Assembly: GCA_905215835.1 (NCBI GenBank)
Contig: CAJMRR010000040.1
Coordinates: 1-13,972 of the forward strand
Source: an uncultured bacterium
GTDB lineage: Bacteria > Actinomycetota > Coriobacteriia > Coriobacteriales > Coriobacteriaceae
Direction: 5' to 3'
Length of the DNA stretch: 13,972 nt
The stretch's first letter is position 1; each line of letters starts with the position of its first letter. This document shows positions 1 to 6,274 of this stretch, one piece after another. The position numbers were made by a program, and so were the translations under genes. The notes beneath the pieces were generated by a model that worked only from the letters and a program-made list of their open reading frames with translations, had not been told where the DNA came from and ran no database searches.

Positions 1-307
1 CATAGTCGACCGCATCGAGGTTATACGCATCGGCGGCAAACTCGGCAAACGCCGTCACAAACACCACGACCGGCGGCGTCTTTAGGTTCTGCAGCGTCTC
101 GGCAAGCTCAATTCCCGAGCGACCGGGCATGGTAATGTCTAAAAACAGCACGTCGGGCTTGTTCGACAGAATCGACTCCACGGCTTCGGTGACATTGCCC
201 GCCTCGGCAATCTGGCCCACACGCGTATCCTTTTCCAACAGGTAGCGTAACTCAGCCCTAATGGGAGGTTCGTCATCAACCACCAAGATGTTCCAGCCTT
301 CGGACAT
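1..307 (-). CDS. Response regulator, N-terminal receiver domain (partial, runs off window)
   Basis: Only the first ~102 codons are inside the window; the 3' part, with the output domain, lies beyond position 1. The protein starts MSEGWNILVVDDEPPIRAEL and shows a complete receiver pattern. It has the acidic pair D11-D12, the phospho-acceptor Asp in VLFLDITMPG (about residue 57), and the conserved Thr in VVVFVTAF followed by AFAEFAADAY. The ATG at 305-307 follows a GAGGGGA ribosome-binding site. It lies 38 bases downstream of the histidine kinase stop, so the two form one operon. Because the partner is a LytS-type kinase and the spacing and AFAxFAxDAY segment are typical of LytTR-type regulators, a LytTR DNA-binding domain is expected in the missing part. 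That is inference, not seen. Confidence 0.9.
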   Translation of the reverse strand, partial: MSEGWNILVVDDEPPIRAELRYLLEKDTRVGQIAEAGNVTEAVESILSNKPDVLFLDITMPGRSGIELAETLQNLKTPPVVVFVTAFAEFAADAYNLDAVDY

Positions 308-345
308 ATGTGCTTCCCCTCTTTTTCTCTCAATCCAACCGCGTG

Positions 346-1731
346 CTACGCCGTCAACGGCGCGGGCTCATGCGGCTCGCCGTTCAGCTCGACGATGACC
401 TGCGTTCCCACGCCCTCCTGGGACTTCACGCGCATGCCGGAATCTTCTCCGTAAAAGAAATGGATGCGCTGAAGTACGTTAAAGAGCGCCAAGCCGCAGC
501 CTCGTTTGATGGAACCATCGGCGGTAATGCTCTCGGGCTCCTCCAGGCGATGTTGCTCAAACAGATGCGCGCAGACCTCTTCGCTCATACCGATGCCATC
601 GTCCTCGACGATGATCTCCAAACCGTCATCGGTCTCGAAAGCCCTAACATGAATAGAAAGCGGCTCGGTCTCGCGCTGCGCGTGCTTGATGCAGTTTTCG
701 AGCAACGGCTGCAAGATAAACGGCGGCACCATGCAATCGCGCACCTCAAAGTCGATATCGACCGAGACGCGCAGACGGCCGTCGCCATAACGAGCCTGCA
801 TAAGATTGATATAGCGAGTGCCCTGTTCCACCTCGTGCTCGAGTGTGGTGAGCGTATCGGAATCAGAAAGCGTCTGACGATAGTAGTTGGAGAAGTCAAT
901 CAGCAGCGATCGCGCCTTGTCGGGCTCGGTTCGAACGAGCGACACGATGGTGCTGATGGTGTTAAACAGAAAATGAGGATCGACCTGCGATTGCAAGGCG
1001 CGCAGCTCCACGCGGGCCGTAAGCTCGTCCTGGCGCTCGAGCTCAAAGCTCGCAAGCTGCGTGGAAATTAGATCGGCAAAGCCCGAGGCAAGCGCCGTCT
1101 GGCGCATATCGATGCTGCTCAGACGGGGATAATACAGCTCGAGCGTGCCCACGCAATGCCCGCGCACGGTAAGCGGTGCGACAATACCGGCGCGCAGGCG
1201 CGGAAAGTAGCCACCCGTCTCGGTCGAGGCATCGCGCGAGAACACGCTTTGCTCACCGCTGTTGATCACGTTGAGCGTAGTCCGCAGTACCACCGGGGTG
1301 CCCGCGGGGCATTTTGCCGAGTCCTCGCCCCAGCTTGCCAGCACCTGCTTGCCGTCGGTAAAGCAGATGGCAGAGGCGATAGTTTCGGACAGGATGATCT
1401 TAGAGGCGCCCAGGGCAGCTTCGGGCGTAAGGCCGCGCGACGTGTAGGCGAATATTTTAGACGCGATGGCGAGCGTGCGGTCGGTAGCGCTCGATGTGAG
1501 GTCGTCGGGAACGACAAAGACGTACGAGAAGAAGAAGCACAGCATGACCAAGCCGGCAATGACGACAACGGCCGGAACGGGATTGGGATTATCGGTTAGA
1601 TCCCAGATGAGCAGCAGGATAAGCAGCGGAACGACAATACCGAGCAAGATGGCTTGAACCACATGCTGAGCGGTACGAAAGACCTTGGTAGAGTTGTAGC
1701 TCTTGCCCAGAATCAGCCTATTGAGATCCAC
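346..1731 (-). CDS. LytS-type sensor histidine kinase (GTG start)
   Basis: Membrane sensor kinase expected to autophosphorylate on His and pass phosphate to the response regulator just downstream. From the GTG start it has 461 residues. Two transmembrane helices lie near residues 23-45 and 54-74. A GAF-like sensory region spans about 85-230. The His_kinase domain has LRALQSQVDPHFLFNTIS, with the phospho-acceptor His at about 253. The C-terminal HATPase domain has an N-box (LQPLLENCIKHA, Asn about 346), a G1 box (DDGIGM, about 377-382) and a G2-like GCGLALFNV. I chose GTG at 1729-1731 because GAAGGAG (1738-1744) sits 6 bases upstream of it. An in-frame ATG at 1735-1737 abuts that site with no spacer. 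Starts further upstream (up to 1800) would place a terminator hairpin inside the gene. The ligand is unknown; some LytS-family kinases sense pyruvate or cell-wall state, and nothing here decides. Confidence 0.92.
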   Translation of the reverse strand: MDLNRLILGKSYNSTKVFRTAQHVVQAILLGIVVPLLILLLIWDLTDNPNPVPAVVVIAGLVMLCFFFSYVFVVPDDLTSSATDRTLAIASKIFAYTSRGLTPEAALGASKIILSETIASAICFTDGKQVLASWGEDSAKCPAGTPVVLRTTLNVINSGEQSVFSRDASTETGGYFPRLRAGIVAPLTVRGHCVGTLELYYPRLSSIDMRQTALASGFADLISTQLASFELERQDELTARVELRALQSQVDPHFLFNTISTIVSLVRTEPDKARSLLIDFSNYYRQTLSDSDTLTTLEHEVEQGTRYINLMQARYGDGRLRVSVDIDFEVRDCMVPPFILQPLLENCIKHAQRETEPLSIHVRAFETDDGLEIIVEDDGIGMSEEVCAHLFEQHRLEEPESITADGSIKRGCGLALFNVLQRIHFFYGEDSGMRVKSQEGVGTQVIVELNGEPHEPAPLTA

Positions 1732-1769
1732 CGTCATCTCCTTCTTACTGACGCACCCCATAGCAATAA

Positions 1770-1791
1770 AGAGGGCCGCAAGCGACCCTCT
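1770..1791 (-). terminator. Intrinsic terminator of the permease-amidohydrolase operon
   Basis: On the minus strand AGAGGGTCG-CTTG-CGGCCCTCT forms a 9-bp stem (one U-G wobble) with a tetraloop, followed by TTATTG. It lies about 60 bases after the amidohydrolase stop and before the kinase ribosome-binding site. It therefore probably separates the two operons, or acts as an attenuator if the kinase relies on read-through. Confidence 0.7.
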
Positions 1792-1793
1792 CC

Positions 1794-1808
1794 ATTGCAT
1801 TATGCAAT
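1794..1808. promoter_or_regulatory. 15-bp palindrome in the kinase upstream region
   Basis: ATTGCAT-T-ATGCAAT is a perfect 7-bp inverted repeat around one base. It overlaps a possible -10 (CATAAT, minus strand). A TTGATG lies upstream at a 20-base spacing, too long for a good promoter. It could be a dimeric repressor site or part of the kinase promoter. No transcription start is established. Confidence 0.3.
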
Positions 1809-1849
1809 CAAATACTGTGTTTTACATCAAGCCATCGATGAACGGTAGC

Positions 1850-3127
1850 TTAGGCGCTGTACTTGTTTGCCTCGCCGAAGGTGCCGGCCTCGACAATCCA
1901 GCCGTCCTTCATGATGACGTCCATGTTGTCGGTGTTGAGCACGTGGATGTCGGCGGCGACGTCACCGTTGACGACCAGCAGGTCGGCGCACTTGCCGGCC
2001 TCGATGGAACCGGTCTCGTCCTCGATGTGGCACATCTTGGCACCGTTGAGGGTGGCGCAGGTGATGGTCTCGACCGGGGTGAAGCCGATCTTGTCGACGA
2101 ACTCGTACATCTCCTCGATGGAGCAGGTGCCGTACGGGGTGACGAAGGAGAAGGAGTCGGAGCCGATCGTCATGACGACGCCGCGCTTCTTGGCCTCGCG
2201 CAGGCAGTCGTAGTTGCGCTGCAGCTCCTTCTCGACCAGGGTGCCCTCGTACTTGTCGTGCAGCTCGGGGACGTAGACGGGCGGATAGGTGGCGTACCAG
2301 GTGGGCAGGAAGGCGATCGTCGGGGTGAAGAAGGTGCCCTGCTCGGCCATGAGGTCCATGGTGCGCTCATCGATATCGAAGCCGTGAATCAGCTGCTCGC
2401 AGCCAAAGCGAACGGAATCGTAGGCAGCGGCGTGGTTGTTGTAGCAGTGGCTCCACACGGGGATGCCGACCATCTTTGCCTCTTCGACCACGGCCTGAAT
2501 CTCCTCGGAGCAGTAGTGCTGGTCGCGGCCGGAGTCCCAGCGCCAGATGCCGCCACCGGTAGCCCAGATCTTGATGGCATCGGGGTTCTCGCGTAGGCGA
2601 CGACGGACGGCCTTGCGCAGATCCCAAGGACCGTCGACCTGATCGCCCCAGGGGTGCGATTCCTTGTTGAGCTCTTGGCTGCAGTGGTGAGAGTCGCCGT
2701 GGCCGGCAACGCGGCAGAAGCCAAGGCCGGTGGCCAGAACGCGCGGACCCTTGAAGACGCCCTTGTCGATGCAGTCACGGATCTGGATACCAAAGCGGCC
2801 GATCTCGCAGACGGTGGTGAGGCCGTGGGTGAGGCAATCGTAGGCCTGCTTGACGGCGACGGCCTGCTTCTCGAGGAGCGGCTGCATGACCCAGTCGGTG
2901 TCATCATCGGTCAAGTTGCCCGAGAAGTGCAGGTGGGTGTCGATCAGGCCAGGAAGGACGGTCTTGCCGGCGGCGTCGATGGCCTCAACGCCTTCGGGAA
3001 GGTCCTGCATAGTGCCAGCGTACTCGATCTTGCCGTTGTCGTCGACGAGAACGAGGGAGTTCTCGACCGGCTCGGCACCGGTACCGTCGATGAGCTTGCC
3101 GCCAACGATTGCATACTTAGTGGACAT
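1850..3127 (-). CDS. Metal-dependent amidohydrolase (imidazolonepropionase/prolidase-like)
   Basis: Cytosolic 425-residue member of the amidohydrolase superfamily, closest by motif to the group that includes HutI-like enzymes and Xaa-Pro or Xaa-Arg dipeptidases. Visible metal and catalytic positions are HxH in GLIDTHLHF (H65, H67), K186 in DAIKIWATGGG (the Lys usually carboxylated to bridge two metals), H227 in IPVWSHCYN, H248 in QLIHGFD, and D324 in TIGSDSF. The N-terminal beta-sandwich strand (KYAIVGGKLIDGTG) and its C-terminal return (ADLLVVNGDV) are both present, so the protein is complete. The ATG follows AAGGAGGA with ideal spacing. No signal peptide. It lies downstream of an APC permease on the same strand, which suggests it cleaves what the permease imports. 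The substrate cannot be read from sequence: an N-acyl or dipeptide amino-acid derivative is plausible, and histidine degradation is unlikely with no hut genes nearby. Confidence 0.88.
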   Translation of the reverse strand: MSTKYAIVGGKLIDGTGAEPVENSLVLVDDNGKIEYAGTMQDLPEGVEAIDAAGKTVLPGLIDTHLHFSGNLTDDDTDWVMQPLLEKQAVAVKQAYDCLTHGLTTVCEIGRFGIQIRDCIDKGVFKGPRVLATGLGFCRVAGHGDSHHCSQELNKESHPWGDQVDGPWDLRKAVRRRLRENPDAIKIWATGGGIWRWDSGRDQHYCSEEIQAVVEEAKMVGIPVWSHCYNNHAAAYDSVRFGCEQLIHGFDIDERTMDLMAEQGTFFTPTIAFLPTWYATYPPVYVPELHDKYEGTLVEKELQRNYDCLREAKKRGVVMTIGSDSFSFVTPYGTCSIEEMYEFVDKIGFTPVETITCATLNGAKMCHIEDETGSIEAGKCADLLVVNGDVAADIHVLNTDNMDVIMKDGWIVEAGTFGEANKYSA

Positions 3128-3201
3128 GGTTCCTCCTTATGGATCCATATATGTGGGCGAGGCCGTGTTGGGTTAAGGCCTCACAAAGCTACCCAAGTGG
3201 T

Positions 3202-3253
3202 GCCGGGTTCGGTGCGCGGGAGAGAGGGCCCCGCGCACCCGATCCGCCCCGGC
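3202..3253. other. Strong intercistronic hairpin between permease and amidohydrolase
   Basis: A perfect 10-bp stem (GGTGCGCGGG 3211-3220 with CCCGCGCACC 3230-3239, 9-base loop) sits inside an outer 6-bp stem (GCCGGG 3202-3207 with CCCGGC 3248-3253). Neither strand has a T-run after it, so it is not a classic terminator. It begins 7 bases after the permease stop. It is most likely an mRNA-stabilising or processing structure that sets permease and amidohydrolase levels independently. Confidence 0.6.
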
Positions 3254-3259
3254 TAGGCG

Positions 3260-4711
3260 TTACTTTTTGCGGGAATTGGTGAAAGCCATGAGGGCCAGGC
3301 CAATAGCCAACCAGCCGATCACGATGCTCCACTCCACCATGTTGAGGGAGGCGGGAGAGAACGGAATCACGAGCAGGCCGATGATGATGGCGCAGGCAGC
3401 GATAGCGAGGCCGATGCCAAACTTGCCGCCGGGTACCTCGTAGGGACGAGGCAGGTCGGGCTCGGTGAAGCGCATGCGCAGGCAGGCGAGGGCGACCATG
3501 CCGCAGGAGAAGATGAAGGCGAGAGCCGACACGTTGGTCAGAGGAATGAGCATGTTCTTGCCCAGGAACGGACCGATGACGGTGATGACGCCCAGAACGA
3601 CGCAGGCGAGCTTGGGAGCGCCGGACTTGGGGTCGACCTCGGCGAACTTCTCGGGCAGCTGGCCCTTGCGGCCCATGGCGAGCATGATGCGGCTCGTGGC
3701 GCCGTAGAAGGAGTTCATCGGACCCATGGGTCCAAGCGTGGCGATGACGAGCATGGCCAGGTACAGGAGCATGTTGATGCCCTTGAGGCAGGCAAGCGCG
3801 GGAACCGGGCTCTTAACAAACTCATGCCAGTCGAGGATGGTGCCGAACGAGTAGATGCAGACCATGTAGAAGCCGCCGGCGGCCAGCAGGGCCAGGGAGA
3901 TGATCTTGCCGAACTTGTTCCAGTTGAGGCCCTCGGCTGCTTCCTCAGCCTGCTGAGGAATGGTGTCGAAACCGGCGTAGAAAAACGGAGTCAGAACCAG
4001 GACTGACACGATGCCGGCGAACAGGCTGGTGCTCTCGGTAGCGGCCTTGCCGCCGCCAGCACCGGCGACCTGGGAGAACACGGGCATGGCGTTGTCCGGC
4101 GAGCCGGTGAACAGCGAGACGCCCATGGCGAGCAGCATGCCGCAGAGCAGGGCCTTGGTCAGGAAGGCCTGGAGCTTGGCGGCCGAGCTGGCGCCGCGGA
4201 AGTTGAGGAAGATGACGTAGACTGCAAAGCCGAGCGCGATCAGCGTCGGGAACAGGTAAACGTCGGCGCCCAGGATGGTGTAGAGCTTGACGGCGCGCAG
4301 CCACTCAAGACCGGGCAGGCTGCCGAACATCTCAGACACGAGGGTCGAAATGGCGATGGCCTCCCACGGGCACAGGATACCGTTGCCCAGGGCCAAAAGC
4401 CATCCGGTGATGTAGCTCAGCGTACGGCCAAAGCTACGGTCGACATACTCGACGATGCCGCCCGAGATGGGGATAGCAGCCGTGAGCTCACCGAAAACAG
4501 CTCCGACGGGCACGAGGAAGATTGCACCCAAGAGGAATGCGATCATAGCGGGAACGGGACCGCCGCCCACGACCATCCAGTCGCCGACCTGCAGAACCCA
4601 ACCGGTGCCGATGATGGCACCGAAACCGATGGTGAAGAAGTTCCAGAGCGAAAGCGTTTTCTTCATACCGCCGTTATCCTCGACTGCAACTTCTGCGTTC
4701 TTGTCCGCCAT
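3260..4711 (-). CDS. APC-superfamily amino-acid permease
   Basis: Integral membrane transporter of 483 residues, the normal size for the APC family (about 12 helices). It opens with a short charged tail and then LSLWNFFTIGFGAIIGTGW; the GFGAIIGTGW unwound first helix (about 29-38) is the substrate and cation binding signature of this family. Other family marks are SGGIVEYVDRSFGR, TPFFYAGFDTIPQQAEEAAE (helix 6 region) and the RPYEVPGG loop before the last helices. The ATG at 4709-4711 is preceded by AAAGGAGGGGAACA, a strong ribosome-binding site. An in-frame ATG 39 bases upstream has none and is rejected. The first gene of the unit with the amidohydrolase. The substrate is an amino acid, amine or related compound; specificity cannot be assigned. 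Confidence 0.9.
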   Translation of the reverse strand: MADKNAEVAVEDNGGMKKTLSLWNFFTIGFGAIIGTGWVLQVGDWMVVGGGPVPAMIAFLLGAIFLVPVGAVFGELTAAIPISGGIVEYVDRSFGRTLSYITGWLLALGNGILCPWEAIAISTLVSEMFGSLPGLEWLRAVKLYTILGADVYLFPTLIALGFAVYVIFLNFRGASSAAKLQAFLTKALLCGMLLAMGVSLFTGSPDNAMPVFSQVAGAGGGKAATESTSLFAGIVSVLVLTPFFYAGFDTIPQQAEEAAEGLNWNKFGKIISLALLAAGGFYMVCIYSFGTILDWHEFVKSPVPALACLKGINMLLYLAMLVIATLGPMGPMNSFYGATSRIMLAMGRKGQLPEKFAEVDPKSGAPKLACVVLGVITVIGPFLGKNMLIPLTNVSALAFIFSCGMVALACLRMRFTEPDLPRPYEVPGGKFGIGLAIAACAIIIGLLVIPFSPASLNMVEWSIVIGWLAIGLALMAFTNSRKK

Positions 4712-5065
4712 TGTTCCCCTCCTTTCCTTTTTGACGCCCCTTGACGTCACCCCTTGCGCGGTCTGTTTTGCCGCGCGCTTTTATTTCGTGGCTTTAAGAT
4801 ACGGCCTTGGCACAGCAGCGCCGCTTGTAGCTCGACCGAAGGCAGAACTGCAAAACGAGCGGCGCCGTTTTTGGGACGAACGGCGGGAGACGTCATTCGT
4901 CTTGGACGCTTCATCTTGTCTGCTTTTGAATACCTGTTGCCGTGACGCTTGGCGCGCGGCGCGGCAACGTTCATACCATTTGTCAGGCTTTTGGCGCACA
5001 TACCCATGTGTCGTGCATCTTTTTATGTAGGATAGACAAGTTACACATGAGGCAAGGTGATTCGA
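4712..5065. other. Divergent intergenic region between permease and C39 peptidase
   Basis: 354 bases hold the two divergent 5' regions. Near the permease there is TGACGTCA (4742-4749), a perfect palindrome flanked by a direct repeat of CCCCTTG (4737-4743 and 4750-4756). It is followed by a hairpin GCGCGG/CCGCGC (4756-4761 with 4771-4776), which would lie in the permease mRNA leader. Near the peptidase gene a T-rich stretch (5021-5031) precedes AAGGTGA at 5054-5060. No convincing -35/-10 pair and no additional gene or structured RNA was recognised. Confidence 0.4.
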
Positions 5066-6067
5066 ATGGCATACGGATACAATGACGGCGACCAACGGCC
5101 ACAAAGCGTGCGCCTTGCCGGCCGCACCACGCCAACGCCCAGAAGCACCTCCGACAACGACAACCCGCAGCGCCCCCAAGAGCAGCCCGGGGCTTCTTCG
5201 CGGCAACAAAGCCGTACCGCGCAGCAGTCAGACCGCGTGAGTACGAGCACACGCCAACGCCAGACCGACACATCGCAGCCACGCCGCTACGATCGCCGTA
5301 AGACCGACTACTACGTCAAGCGCACCTTTTCGCGACCTCAACGCGATCGCGGCAATTCCGCCCCTCACCCCGCGTCGCACACCACAAGCCACGCGCTTTC
5401 AGCCCGCCGTCTACGCCTTGCGCTTTGCTCCATCGCCGCCTGCCTCGTCTTTGTGTTTTTGGGATCCTGTATCTCCCACGGATCAGCCGGTCTTGAGCCC
5501 ACTGCCGAGGACAAGCTGCTTAAAGCTCCCGTCGCACCCGGCTACTCATTTGCTTTTTCGACCCCGCGTTCGCAGTGGAGTGTCGGCACCATGCCCCACA
5601 TCTACCAAATTGACCCCGCATGGTCGGAGCTGCCCTATGCCGGTGGCACTATTCGCGAAAACGCTTGCGGTCCCACTTGCCTCACCATGGTCTATATCTT
5701 TAAGACCGGCCACACCGATAAGACGCCGGTCGATATATGCGCACTGGCCGAAGCCGGCAACTACGCCCCCACTGGTGCCACCGAGTGGTCGTTTATGACA
5801 GGCGGCGCGTGGCAGCTGGGGCTCAACGGAACACAGCTCTATAACGATCGCGAATCGATTACCCAAGCACTTCGCTCGGGTGCGCCCGTCATCGCCGCAG
5901 TGCGCCCCGGTACGTTTACCAACGTAGGCCACTACATCGTGCTCTACGGCATCGACGATGCCAACCAGATTGGCGTCTACGACCCCAACTCGGCCAGCCG
6001 CAGCGCCCGCCGCTGGGGCGTCGTAGAGGTCCTCAACGAAGTCGAAGCCATGTGGGCCTACTACTAG
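5066..6067 (+). CDS. Membrane-anchored C39-family (C39_2-like) cysteine peptidase
   Basis: Predicted type II membrane protein of 333 residues. Residues 1-113 are hydrophilic and rich in Gln, Arg, Ser and Thr, probably disordered and cytoplasmic. One transmembrane helix follows (about 116-137, LRLALCSIAACLVFVFLGSC). The outside domain starts near IYQIDPAWSELPY and carries the papain-like triad: Cys in ENACGPTC (about 201), His in GHYIVLYG (about 289) and Asp in GVYDPNS (about 306). This fits the Peptidase_C39_2 family, often involved in cell-surface or peptide processing. The ATG at 5066 has AAGGTGA five bases upstream. A GTG at 5057 is an alternative that adds three residues. It is the only plus-strand gene here, alone in its transcription unit. 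Its TAG stop begins the repeat cluster that follows. The substrate is unknown, and no bacteriocin transporter domain is attached. Confidence 0.85.
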   Translation: MAYGYNDGDQRPQSVRLAGRTTPTPRSTSDNDNPQRPQEQPGASSRQQSRTAQQSDRVSTSTRQRQTDTSQPRRYDRRKTDYYVKRTFSRPQRDRGNSAPHPASHTTSHALSARRLRLALCSIAACLVFVFLGSCISHGSAGLEPTAEDKLLKAPVAPGYSFAFSTPRSQWSVGTMPHIYQIDPAWSELPYAGGTIRENACGPTCLTMVYIFKTGHTDKTPVDICALAEAGNYAPTGATEWSFMTGGAWQLGLNGTQLYNDRESITQALRSGAPVIAAVRPGTFTNVGHYIVLYGIDDANQIGVYDPNSASRSARRWGVVEVLNEVEAMWAYY

Positions 6068-6164
6068 TCATTGGGGACAGACTTAAATGAGTGGTCATTG
6101 GGGACGCTCTTGTTTGACTAGTCATTTAAGAACGTCCCCAATGACTAAGAACGTCCCCAATGAC
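6065..6164. repeat. Palindromic cluster of four GTCATTGGGGAC repeats
   Basis: The 12-mer GTCATTGGGGAC occurs twice on the plus strand (6067-6078, 6094-6105) and twice inverted (6134-6145, 6153-6164), so copies 1/4 and 2/3 can pair as nested stems. Each is followed by a related tail: AGACTT, GCTCTT, GTTCTT and GTTCTT. Three of the four continue to (A/T)TGA(C/G) or similar. The last G of the peptidase TAG stop is the first base of copy 1. The arrangement resembles REP/BIME intergenic repeats. No transposase is nearby. Confidence 0.85.
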
Positions 6165-6179
6165 TAGGTGAATAGCAAA

Positions 6180-6209
6180 AGCCCCGCAGTCGGAGCGGAC
6201 TGCGGGGCT
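6180..6209 (-). terminator. Intrinsic terminator of the carbamate kinase gene
   Basis: AGCCCCGCAGTC (6180-6191) pairs perfectly with GACTGCGGGGCT (6198-6209), a 12-bp stem with a 6-base loop. On the minus strand it is followed by TTT, giving TTTT across the stem end, then GCTATT. The plus side has no T-run, so it serves the minus-strand carbamate kinase. A second small hairpin (GGGCGC 6231-6236 with GCGCCC 6245-6250) lies between it and the stop codon. Confidence 0.85.
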
Positions 6210-6274
6210 CATGAAGAGAGGCTAGTTTGCGGGCGCTTTGCCTGGCGCCCACCAGAGAGGCGACAGAGTAGAGA

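Noticed and set aside
310..1071. Plus-strand frame opposite the histidine kinase, and similar frames opposite the amidohydrolase (1703-2596) and carbamate kinase (6281-7276).
   Set aside because: All are mirror frames of real genes, lack start signals and show no recognisable product.
3202..3253. Possible tRNA or cloverleaf RNA.
   Set aside because: Only nested stems of a single hairpin are present; no anticodon or T arm and no CCA-compatible acceptor.
6065..6164. Reading the repeat cluster as a CRISPR array.
   Set aside because: Repeats are 12 bases in both orientations with unequal short gaps, so there is no repeat-spacer regularity and no cas gene.
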